Translations under genes and position numbers: made by a program
Notes under the pieces: generated by a model
Told to the model about the DNA's origin: nothing
What the model saw: the letters and a program-made list of their open reading frames with translations, nothing else
Databases searched by the model: none
From: Neoarius graeffei
Lineage: Eukaryota > Chordata > Actinopteri > Siluriformes > Ariidae
Length of the DNA stretch: 64,000 bases
Assembly (NCBI RefSeq): GCF_027579695.1
Contig: NC_083574.1
Span: 57,038,059-57,102,058 of the forward strand
Direction of reading: 5' to 3'
In this document: piece after piece, positions 55,384 through 64,000 of the stretch
How positions within the stretch are numbered: position 1 is the stretch's first letter
How the letters are laid out: every line of letters begins with the position of its first letter

Positions 55384-55849
55384 AGCCCTTTGAAAAGTGC
55401 TCAGATGTTGGGCTTGTTGGCTGATACGCAAAATTTCTTTTTAAATACAATTCTCTGGCTGAGAATATGCTTCTACCTCTTTAAACTTCCTCTAGGAAAT
55501 TAAAAAGCAACAAAATATGATACAAAAGACATTTCTGCTGCAGCTCCCCAGTGTGATGGTTTTGCGAGTCATTTTAAATATTGCCAGAGCATTATGCAGC
55601 CTTTCTGTGTCCCACACATCAATCTTCCACTGGGATGAAAAAAGAAACCCCATAAAATAATCATAACCATCATAAAAATAAGTAAGCAATGTACTGATTT
55701 ACAGTAGGACATTGTCTATTATTGTCTATCTGGGTATCGACTCCATCTTTGCTCCTTGAGTTTGTCTCTCTGACTGAGGAAAAAAGTACATGTGACCACA
55801 AACATGGGTGAGGGAAATTATGGGATACCGTGTGCATTGCGGGGGCAAT

Positions 55850-56276
55850 TCAGCAGGCCGACGGCTGTGGAAGCGGAAGCGCTCGCTCGTTTTTCCGGCC
55901 GCCGTTCATGTGTGCATACGGCTGTGTGTTGTCGAAGTGTGAGTCCAAGGCTGGGGATGCTGTAGAGGAAGAGGGCGAGGTGGAGGGCGTAGGGACCGGG
56001 GTGCAGGCCATAGGGGCAGAGGGCAAAGTAGCAGTCTCTGTGAGCCCCTGAGAGGAGGGTGGAGTCAGGGTGGAGGCAGGGTCCAGCGGGATGTTCTCCA
56101 TGTTCTCTACCTCCACGTCGAGCTCTTCAGTGTCAGGTGGCTTGTTCTCATCGCTGTAGAAGAAGCTGACATCGCGGAAGGATGGCTCCAGCTCCTCCTT
56201 GATGCTGCTGATGATCTCCAGGAAGGAGGGCCGCATCTTGGGGTTGTACTGCCAGCACATGCGCATCAGCTCGAAT
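55850..56276 (-). CDS. IGF1R: IGF1 receptor, last coding exon (C-terminal 141 residues)
   Basis: IGF1R is the membrane receptor tyrosine kinase for insulin-like growth factors. This exon starts after TGTTTGACAG and reads [20 protein letters not shown] then [20 protein letters not shown], the end of the kinase domain, followed by the Ser/Pro/Thr-rich tail and the conserved [20 protein letters not shown] then LPQPSAC and stop. The Tyr in QPYAHMNGG corresponds to the conserved C-terminal phosphorylation site. The tail between residues about 60 and 115 is variable, as expected. Upstream exons lie beyond the window; the preceding intron is at least 7.7 kb. Fish have igf1ra and igf1rb; I cannot say which this is. 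Confidence 0.95.
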
Positions 56277-56376
56277 CTGTCAAACATGCACACAAAACCA
56301 CATACGATCACTGAATAGATTCTACATAGTGGTGTCATCAGTCAACTGTACAAATATTACCATGCAGAATTATGTG

Positions 56377-56620
56377 TCAAGTCAAGTTTATTTGTATAGC
56401 ATTTTTAACAACAGACATTGTCGCAAAGAAGCTTTACAGAAAATTAAAGACTTTAAACATGAGCTAATTTTATCCCTAATTTATCCCCAGTGAGCAAGCT
56501 TGTGGTGACGGTGGCAAGGAAAAACTCCCTCAGACGACATGAGGAAGAAACCTTGAGAGGAACCAGACTCTAAAGGGAACCCATCCCCATTTGGGTGATA
56601 ACAGCCAGCATGATTATAAA
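56377..56620 (+). repeat. Dispersed fish repeat, unclassified
   Basis: AAGTCAAGTTTATTTGTATA, GACATTGTCGCAAAGAAGCT, and GGCAAGGAAAAACTCCCTCA form the order of a repeat common in fish genomes. I do not assign a class. Confidence 0.5.
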
Positions 56621-56892
56621 TAACTGTGTCCTATATAGTCACAACTGTGTAACCAGGAAATTCATTAAAGTTTTAGCATGAAGTTGATTTTGTTGAAGTT
56701 ATCAACTGTTCATTGATGGAGACTTGAGTGCAAAACTGTTCATGACAACTGCAGTCCGAAAGTTATCATGGCAACTGTAGTCCACAGCCATCATAGCAAA
56801 ACTATAAGTGTCCAGAGCCAACTTCTAAATGTGACTTTCGACTTTCTGTATGGGGCCGTCCTCCACAGGAGTGATGTGATGAGACCAAAGCC

Positions 56893-57551
56893 AGAAGTAG
56901 GGTATCAAGATGGATCAGGCAGGTCCGAGGAGTAGAAGAGGTCAGCACCACTGGTGTCTCAGCATTGACATGTAACGTGTGTGATGTTATAATCAAAATG
57001 TACTGTTTAATCTTATAACATGAATCCAGTGCATGTCCTGTTCACTATGTTGTAATGGATTTCTGATAAGCCTACTTTTTTCCTCTTCGTTTAGTCACAC
57101 AGTAGGTATAAATCAGGCAGCATGGTGGTGTAGTGGTTAGCACTGTCACCTCACAGCAAGAAGGTTCTGGGTTCGAGCTCAGTGGCCGATGGAGGCCTTT
57201 CTGTGTGGAGTTTGTATGTTCTCCCCGTGTCTGTGTGGGTTTCCTCCGGGTGCTCTGGTTTCCTCCAAAGACATGCAGGTTAGGCTAATTGGTGGCTCTA
57301 AATAATGGGCTCGAACCCAGAACCTTCTTGCTGTGAGGCGACAGTGCTAACCACCGTGCCGCCTGATTTATACCTACTGTGTGACTAAACGAAGAGGAAA
57401 AAAGTAGGCTTATCAGAAATCCATTACAACATAGTGAACAGGACATGCACTGGATTCATGTTATAAGATTAAACAGTACATTTTGATTATAACATCACAC
57501 ACGTTACATGTTGATCCTGAGACACCAGTGGTGCTGATACCCTACTTCTGG
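56893..57551. repeat. Large inverted duplication (palindrome) interrupting a SINE
   Basis: The left arm (about 56893-57180) and right arm (about 57301-57551) are inverted copies; the central 140 bases next to the SINE (56971-57116 against 57366-57507) appear identical. The outer part of the left arm has about 45 bases not found in the right arm. The inverted copy lies inside the SINE, between its body at about 57300 and its tail block at about 57552. Confidence 0.85.
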
Positions 57552-57602
57552 CCCTGCGATGATTTGGTGACTTGTCCAGGGTGTACCCTGCCTCTTGCCC
57601 AT
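57117..57602 (+). mobile_element. tRNA-derived SINE split by an inverted copy of its own head and flank
   Basis: Head and body run 57117-57300; the tail block CCCTGCGATGATTTGGTGAC then TTGTCCAGGGTGTACCC resumes at 57553-57602; between them is the inverted copy (SINE head in reverse at 57303-57366). Confidence 0.8.
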
Positions 57603-58450
57603 AATAATAAGTTCAATTTATATAGCGCCTTTCTCAAAACCCAAGATTGCTTTACAATTATAGGGAGAGAGAGAAAAAAAAGAAGTCCACCAAATAAAGG
57701 TGTCATTCCAATGGTGTAGCAGCCACAGTCCCACCAAAAGGTGCACGAAAACAAGTCGCACAGCTGCTGCGATGCCGCCGGTCAGCATCACTTGGAACAC
57801 CATGCCATGGATCCATAAAGCGAGCACAGACGCACCGCCACGCAGAGCGCTGGTATGTCCCAAACCGCCCGCACAGCTGCCGTGACACCACCGAGCACTC
57901 AGAACATCACGTCAAGCACTAAAGCACTGCTGCACAGAGCGCTGGACAACCACAATGTTAAAATGAGCAACAAGCTCACTGCAGTCCATAGCTAGGAGCA
58001 CAGGCATCACCCACGGCAAACCAAGGCCTGGAGGGAACCGACGCCCGAAACTGAGTCCGGAGCTACACCACAACCGGCGGACAAAAACAAATATCAAAGT
58101 ACACAAACACACAAAAAAAAGGAAAGCAAGAAAATGAAATAAAATGCTTCAGTGAGAAGCAGCAGCCAGAATGCGCACGGCGTACTCTCAGCGGGAAACG
58201 GAAACGGTGATGGAATGGTGTGAATGGTTGAGAGGTGAAAATATAATAATCCAGTAGAAGGCAACAGGAAGCCACTTCCTTCGAAACTTTGATGGCTGAA
58301 GCCGTCAGAGTGGACCTACCATCAGGCAGAACATGAAAGATGAAGGTATAAATCCAGGAAGATGAAGGCTGGCTTCCTTCAAGATATGTGGTACCAGCCA
58401 CTACGTCTTTTACAACTATGCTTGCACGCAATCAGTAACTGCTCTATTTA
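57603..58450 (+). repeat. Dispersed repeat region, unclassified
   Basis: Starts AATTTATATAGCGCCTTTCT and continues with TCCCACCAAAAGGTGCACGA and GAACACCATGCCATGGATCC; it has the composition of a repeat family, with no gene-like frame. Class not assigned. Confidence 0.4.
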
Positions 58451-58453
58451 ATT

Positions 58454-58829
58454 CATCTCATCTCATTATCTCTAGCCACTTTATCCTGTTCTACAGGGTC
58501 GCAGGCAAGCTGGAGCCTATCCCAGCTGACTACGGGCGAAAGGCGGGGTACACCCTGGACAAGTCGCCAGGTCATCACAGGGCTGACACATAGACACAGA
58601 CAACCATTCACACTCACATTCACACCTACGGTCAATTTAGAGTCACCAGTTAACCTAACCTGCATGTCTTTGGACTGTGGGGGAAACCGGAGCACCCGGA
58701 GGAAACCCACGCTGACACGGGGAGAACATGCAAACTCCGCACAGAAAGGCCCTCGCCGGCCATGGGGCTCGAACCCAGGACCTTCTTGCTGTGAGGCGAC
58801 AGCGCTAACCACTACACCACCGTGCCGCC
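58454..58829 (-). mobile_element. tRNA-derived SINE
   Basis: Complete SINE with GATGAGATG tail; 13-bp target duplication GCTCTATTTAATT at 58441-58453 and 58830-58842. Confidence 0.94.
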
Positions 58830-58842
58830 GCTCTATTTAATT

Positions 58843-60046
58843 ATATTAGCTAAATGACACATCCTTTTAATCTCAGATTTCAGCAATCTAAACAACATTA
58901 ATGGAAAAAGACATCCCTGTAATATAAACATGGCTTAAAAAAAAGAACCAGAAGTTAATTAAGAAACTGTGTTCGGAAGTATTGTTCAATTATTATAGTG
59001 AAACTCGCCATTTTATTAGAGTTATATGGACGCTGCTTGATCAACAGGTGGCAGTGTTCACCAGACCTGTGTGAAACTGAGTAAAGTGCCTCCAGAACGT
59101 TTTGAGGACACACACAGTAAAGGCTACATGTGCTGTTATGACCCAACACGCCCTCCCAACCGTCGAGTCCATACAGCCAATCATGATAAGCTGACAGCCT
59201 CATAAAAAAACAGGGCCATTACAGCTCGATGTGGTGCAGCAGCACTCACATCTTACACAAACAAGCTAAGAATATCTGTTCGGCCCACTGAAATAAATGC
59301 CTATGGCTTCGCTGTGGAGTAACAGGCCTCTACAGCCTCACTGAGACATATCAGGGCACGCGCTTCAAGTCAAGCAGCGCACCATAATGGGGGAGGCTGC
59401 TTTTTTTAAGATCTCCATTGAGGGCTCCTGAAAAAGTTAATTATACCATTGGTTTAAACTGGGCATAGCCAATTGATGACAGTAGTCACTGGAGCCAGGC
59501 TTGCACTCGTGAGTGTTTCGTCCTGTCTGCCCTTTGCTTGGATCACACATTTCTCTATAGGAGTCATTGGGTTGATGTCAAATCAAAATATAGTCGCCAA
59601 TAAATGGATGTTCAGTGGAGTGAGGAGACAGTAAACTCTCACTGTTTATTTTCACTCCACAGAAATATCAGGTCATTAAAAATCATACAGAGTTCAAATA
59701 AAATCGTAATAGCAATATTTAGTTGTCTATGAAAATGTCTTCCCTTTTTTACTGTACTACTCAAAACAAGAATACGTACATCATTGTTCTGAAAGCAGTA
59801 GTAACCCAACGATCACACTGAATGTGGCGAGAGCGTCAAAATCCACTCTGGCTGCCCGGCCAACAACACTTTGAAGTTCATGGATGCTCTGTGATGTAGA
59901 TAAAATAGGCGGCTAGAAGGTCGTTCAGAATGCTTCGTCTTGCAAACGTTATTTAAAGCAACTTAACTTTATTCAAAGCAAACACGTCAAACGGTGTCTT
60001 GTATCTTAACCAAAATATTTTTTTAAATTAATAAATTTAAATAACT
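58843..60046. other. IGF1R intron, nothing recognised
   Basis: No IGF1R exon and no known repeat could be identified on either strand. Confidence 0.45.
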
Positions 60047-60066
60047 AAAATAAATTTTAAAATGTG

Positions 60067-60443
60067 GGCGGCATGGTGGTGTAGTGGTTAGCGCTGTCAC
60101 CTCACAGCAAGAAGGTCCTGGGTTCGAGCCCCGGGGCCGGCGAGGGCCTTTCTGTGTGGAGTTTGCATGTTCTCCCCGTGTCCGCGTGGGTTTCCTCCGG
60201 GTGCTCCGGTTTCCCCCACAGTCCAAAGACATGCAGGTTAGGTTAACTGGTGACTCTAAATTGACCATAGGTGTGAATGTGAGTGTGAATGGTTGTCTGT
60301 GTCTATGTGTCAGCCCTGTGATGACCTGGCGACTTGTCCAGGGTGTACCCCGCCTTTCGCCCGTAGTCAGCTGGGATAGGCTCCAGCTTGCCTGCGACCC
60401 TGTAGAAGGATAAAGCGGCTAGAGATAATGAGATGAGAATGAG
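60067..60443 (+). mobile_element. tRNA-derived SINE, first of a tandem pair
   Basis: Preceded by AAAATAAATTTTAAAATGTG (60047-60066) and followed by the same 20 bases at 60444-60463. Confidence 0.93.
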
Positions 60444-60463
60444 AAAATAAATTTTAAAATGTG

Positions 60464-60844
60464 GGCGGCACGGTGGTGTAGTGGTTAGCGCTGTCACCTC
60501 ACAGCAAGAAGGTCCTGGGTTCGAGCCCTGGGGCCGGCAAGGGCCTTTCTGTGTGGAGTTTGCATGTTTTCCCCGTGTCCGCGTGGGTTTCCTCCGGGTG
60601 CTCCGGTTTCCCCCACAGTCCAAAGACATGCAGGTTAGGTTAACTGGTGACTCTAAATTGACCGTAGTTGTGAATGTGAGTGTGAATGGTTGTCTGTGTC
60701 TATGTGTCAGCCCTGTGATGACCTGGCGACTTGTCCAGGGTGTACCCCGCCTTTCACCCGTAGTCAGCTGGGATAGGCTCCAGCTTGCCTGCGACCCTGT
60801 AGAAGGATAAAGCGGCTAGAGATAATGAGATGAGATCAGATGAG
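60464..60844 (+). mobile_element. tRNA-derived SINE, second of a tandem pair
   Basis: Same orientation as the first, followed by a third, shorter copy of the flank (AAATTTTAAAATGTA at 60845-60859). The two SINEs differ at several bases. Confidence 0.93.
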
Positions 60845-60859
60845 AAATTTTAAAATGTA

Positions 60860-61301
60860 TACTCTGTAGACTATTTTTACTTGTTTTTTGCCTTGTGGCA
60901 AAAAAGAAAAAAAAATCAACAAAAGTGACTTGAACATATCCAACCTCTTGTCGCATAATACCTCCCATTCAACAGCATCATTCAAGTCACGTAAGTAAAT
61001 AGCCAACACTCTTGTACGCTATGGCTATGCTAGTTAGCAAGCAATTCGCACCCATTTTGACAAAATATATTATGCATTTCACCAACTCTTAAAAACACCT
61101 ATAGTTGCACACCTCGGTCCATGCTTCTTCTTCTTCTTCTTCTTCTTTTTTTTCTTTTTTAATTTGCGTCCCTGTATGAAAACAGGGACACATTATAAAT
61201 AATGAGGAAATCTGCCACCGCAGTTATCAATTTCTCCTCCATGGTAGGCTACTTGGGAACGGTTTAAACGGAACGCAAATTTACACGACTGTGTTCTCTA
61301 G
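60860..61301. other. IGF1R intron; TTC-rich run near 61125-61160, otherwise nothing
   Basis: A short TTC/TTTC tract is the only feature seen. Confidence 0.45.
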
Positions 61302-61675
61302 GAGCGGCACGGCGGTGTAGTGGTTAGCACTGTCACCTCACAGCAAGAAGGTTCTGGGTTTGAGCCCAGTGGCCAATGGGGGCCTGTCTGTGTGGAGTTT
61401 GCATGTTCTCCCCGTGTCTGTGTGGGTTTCCTCCGGGTGCTCCGGTTTCCCCCACAGTCCAAAGACATGCAGGTTAGGCTAATTGGTGGCTCTAAATTGA
61501 TCGTAGGTGTGAATGTGAGTGTGAATAGTTGTGTGTCTCTGTGTGTCAGCCCTGCGATGATGTGATGACTTGTCCAGGGTGTACCCCGCCTCTCGCCCAT
61601 AGTCAGTTGGGATAGGCTCCAGCTTGCCCGTGACTCTGCACAGGATAAGCGGCTACAGATAATGGATGGATGGAT
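61302..61675 (+). mobile_element. tRNA-derived SINE
   Basis: Complete SINE of the GGATGGATGG-tailed subtype; flanking duplications not clear. Confidence 0.88.
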
Positions 61676-61779
61676 TTAATAATTTTACACACTAGTTGTC
61701 TGTCATTTTTAAAAATAATAATTTATACTCAATTATAATGACTAATAATCAATTTCTAATTGTTGCCTCGATTTATTAG

Positions 61780-63256
61780 TGTGCTTGCTCAAGCACACAA
61801 TTGTTCTTCTTAAGTTTACTTTTTCTGCCTTATTCCGACATGTTTTTTGGATCCACTCCTCCTCCTACGGCGTTCGAGATAGAGACACCAACGTCTGGCC
61901 CAAAGTGGTGTAGTGTGCTTGTATACAGCTTTTGGATCAACGTGCCTGTTCTTTTGTTCTTCTTGTTTTTCTTTTGGTTTTTTTCCCATAGAGAATGAAT
62001 AGGGCTCATGAATCGAATCGTCCTACTCGGACACGCTCCATCGCAGATGCAGCAAACCTCATGTGATACTTCAGGCCAACTCCCCTGACACATACATGTA
62101 ATTGGTTCTGACCCGCACTCATATTTTTCCTTTCTTTTTGCTCATCCCTTTTTCCTCCATAGGCTTGCATTGATTTTTGGTCCTATTGAAAATGAATGGT
62201 GTTTCAGGAGAAAAACTTTCACTCTCCATCAATTTTTTTAACCAAGTGACCAAACTTCAAGAAACTTCACTTGATGCCTCAGGCCAAGTCCCCACACAGA
62301 TCCATCCCCTCATCTGAGACCTGCACTCGTCTTTTCCTTGGTTTTCATGCATCTCTTTTTACCTCCATAGGCTTCCATTGATTTTTGGCCCCATTCAAAT
62401 GAATGGAGTTTTGCTCAGTAACACTTCACCACACATCCACCAAACTTCATATGGCACCTCAGGCCAAATCACCCATCACACACATGATATCGGTTCTGAC
62501 CTGCACTCGTCTTTGTCTTGCCTTTCATCCGTCCATTTTTTCTCCATTTTGCCGCTAATCAATGGAAGCTTGACTGAGTCATTCCTCCCTTCCCCCATAG
62601 GTGATGATGCATTTGGCAAGGATCTGCTCATTTGAGACTTTGACAGGAAATAAACTTCAACTCAATGGCCACTTTATTAGGAATACTTACACGCACACAC
62701 GATAGCAATTAGCATATAAGCATTCATGTGTTACCATGCTAGCTGTTAGCATGTTACCCATTACGATATCATGCCTGCTGTTAGCTCGTGAGTTGTTAGC
62801 ATGTTCACCATTAGCATGTTATCATGAGAGCTGTTAACATGTTAGGATTAGCATGGTAGCATGCAGAATTCGCATGTTTGCTGTTAGCGAGTTCGCCTGA
62901 GCATGTTAGCATGCTAACTGTTAGCATGTTACCCTCAGCGTGTTAGCATGCTAAAAGTTAACATACTAGCCATTAGCATGATAGCTGTCAGCATATTAGC
63001 CTTAAAGTGTTAGAATTTTAACAAATAGCGTGTTAATCATTAGCATGTTAGAATGCTAGCTGTTAGCATGTTATCTATTACCATGTTAGCATTAACATGT
63101 TAACATGCTAGCTTTTAGCATGCTAGTATGCTGTTAGCATGTTAGTATGCTAACTGTTAGCATGCTAGTTGTTAGCATGTTGGCATTAGCATGTTGGCAT
63201 GCTAGCTTTTAGCATGCTAGCATGATAGCTGTTCTGCTACAGCTCAGCAAGCACAC
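61780..63256. mobile_element. Non-autonomous element with two internal tandem-repeat arrays
   Basis: The left end has AGTGTGCTTGCTCAAGCACA and the right end AGCTCAGCAAGCACACTTT, an inverted match around AGTGTGCTTGCT. Inside, about 62100-62620 has three units of about 180-208 bp (GGTTCTGACC..GCACTC; CTCCATAGGCTTNCATTGAT), and 62690-63235 has a degenerate array of TTAGCATG/CATGCTAA words. No coding region and no superfamily assignment. Confidence 0.55.
62690..63235. repeat. Degenerate TTAGCATG / CATGCTAA array
   Basis: Dozens of short words such as GTTAGCATG, ATGCTAGC and ATGTTAGC repeat with irregular spacing in both orientations over about 545 bp. Confidence 0.85.
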
Positions 63257-63474
63257 TTTGCATTTTCTCTGCGGAAATGCAGTCTAGTTGACATTGTTGT
63301 TTTTTTCAACTTATAGACTGATCCAAATTTTGCAGTTGTTACACCCTATCAAAAATCAAACAAACACCTCATTTTTTTTTCACAGATCAAAGGGAAAAAA
63401 GTCCATGGCTTATCAGAAGAAAAACAACCATCGGACACTACTGATACAAATGTCTCGACAGGAGAAAGTTTTTA

Positions 63475-63590
63475 GGAGGTTGGAGGAAACCAGAGAACCT
63501 GTAAGTATGCCCAAAGTTCAGGATTGAACCAAAAACCTGGCAGCTGTGAGAGGGCAATGCTACTATCCGCACCACCATCTCACCCTACCA
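63475..63590 (-). repeat. Old SINE head fragment
   Basis: GGAGGAAACCAGAGAACC, then CAGGATTGAACCAAAAACC and GGCAATGCTACTATCCGCACC read in reverse as a diverged SINE body and tRNA-like head. Confidence 0.5.
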
Positions 63591-64000
63591 AATATCAGCT
63601 GTGTTACAACTAAGTTGTATTAGTTCTTAACGAATTCTGGAATTAAAAAAACAACAACAAAAAAACAAGACAGGAAATGAACTGCTGCTAAGCCATGCTT
63701 TCAGAGACTTGGGCTTTGTTGATAGTTGATAATATTCCAAATCTTTTGAGCAGGCATTTGAACACAATGGAACTGTGTTCCAACTATGAGGAAATTCAGA
63801 AGCGGTTTGAGTAAGAACACACTGGAGAGACATGAGAAGGTTTGTGACATGTTGGTCACACTGTATCTGGCAATATAGTGCTTTATTGTGGTGTTAATGC
63901 ACGTTCAGTTCTTTCCGCACACATGCAAATAGAAACAAGCCTCCTTGGATGGGCTGCCATGGAAACCAAAGGTCTGCATTTGAACAACAGAAGCCATGCT
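63591..64000. other. IGF1R intron, nothing recognised
   Basis: No exon or repeat identified up to the window end. Confidence 0.4.

Larger units (their letters stand above)
50896..55849 (-). other. IGF1R: Presumed IGF1R 3' UTR
   Basis: No transposons are recognised in nearly 5 kb, in contrast with the rest of the window, which suggests constraint. It contains several simple repeats and one CTACCTC heptamer (minus strand, 53390-53396), the seed match for let-7, a known regulator of IGF1R in other vertebrates. Short open frames here are not genes. The extent is inferred from the poly(A) signals. Confidence 0.55.

Noticed and set aside
60084-60413. Recurring open frames of about 60-130 codons (also at 28465, 29199, 34029, 35814, 48382, 58453, 60481, 61320)
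   Set aside because: They are chance frames through copies of the same SINE; the same translated words ([28 protein letters not shown]) recur because the SINE does.
62690-63235. Possible CRISPR-like or satellite array
   Set aside because: Word length and spacing are irregular and there are no unique spacers of constant length; this is a eukaryotic locus.

Overview
The window is nuclear DNA of a ray-finned (teleost) fish. Three host genes lie in the order SYNM (minus strand), PGPEP1L (plus strand), IGF1R (minus strand, 3' end only). From general knowledge this matches the IGF1R-PGPEP1L-SYNM block on human 15q26, with the same relative orientations. The rest is a dense, nested mix of fish-type transposons: Tc1/mariner, hAT-like, tRNA-derived SINEs, CR1/L2-like LINEs and Gypsy LTR fossils. 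A catfish or other otophysan is possible from the repeat types, but the sequence alone does not settle the species.

Layout. 1-10045 is intergenic and holds a full-size Tc1 element split by a hAT-like insertion, plus two large non-autonomous inverted-repeat elements. 10046-30460 is SYNM (four coding exons, predicted 1,078 residues); its 13.7-kb intron 2 holds two more Tc1 elements with nested insertions, a third almost intact Tc1, and palindromic repeats. Intron 1 of SYNM carries a tandem duplication that includes the exon 1 splice junction. 30461-35384 is the divergent intergenic region, with a Tc1-type MITE that received three insertions and a run of SINEs. 35385-50488 is PGPEP1L (five coding exons, predicted 200 residues, catalytic Glu-Cys-His retained); its 13.4-kb intron 3 holds a LINE interrupted by a young Gypsy element, a Tc1 remnant and an older Gypsy element carrying a SINE. 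50545-50884 separates the convergent ends of PGPEP1L and IGF1R. 50885-56276 is the roughly 5-kb 3' UTR and last coding exon of IGF1R. 56277-64000 is the preceding IGF1R intron, with a striking inverted duplication, tandem SINEs and a composite tandem-repeat element.

Functionally the genes are unrelated neighbours: an intermediate-filament protein (synemin), a pyroglutamyl-peptidase I-like cysteine peptidase, and a receptor tyrosine kinase. I see no operon-like or defence-like system. What is unusual is structural: many insertions can be dated relative to each other by target-site duplications, and several recent local rearrangements are visible (tandem duplication in SYNM intron 1, inverted duplication in the IGF1R intron, a SINE pair in tandem, a dispersed 130-146 bp segmental copy). 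All exon boundaries were read by eye from reading frames, splice signals and family knowledge; no search was run.
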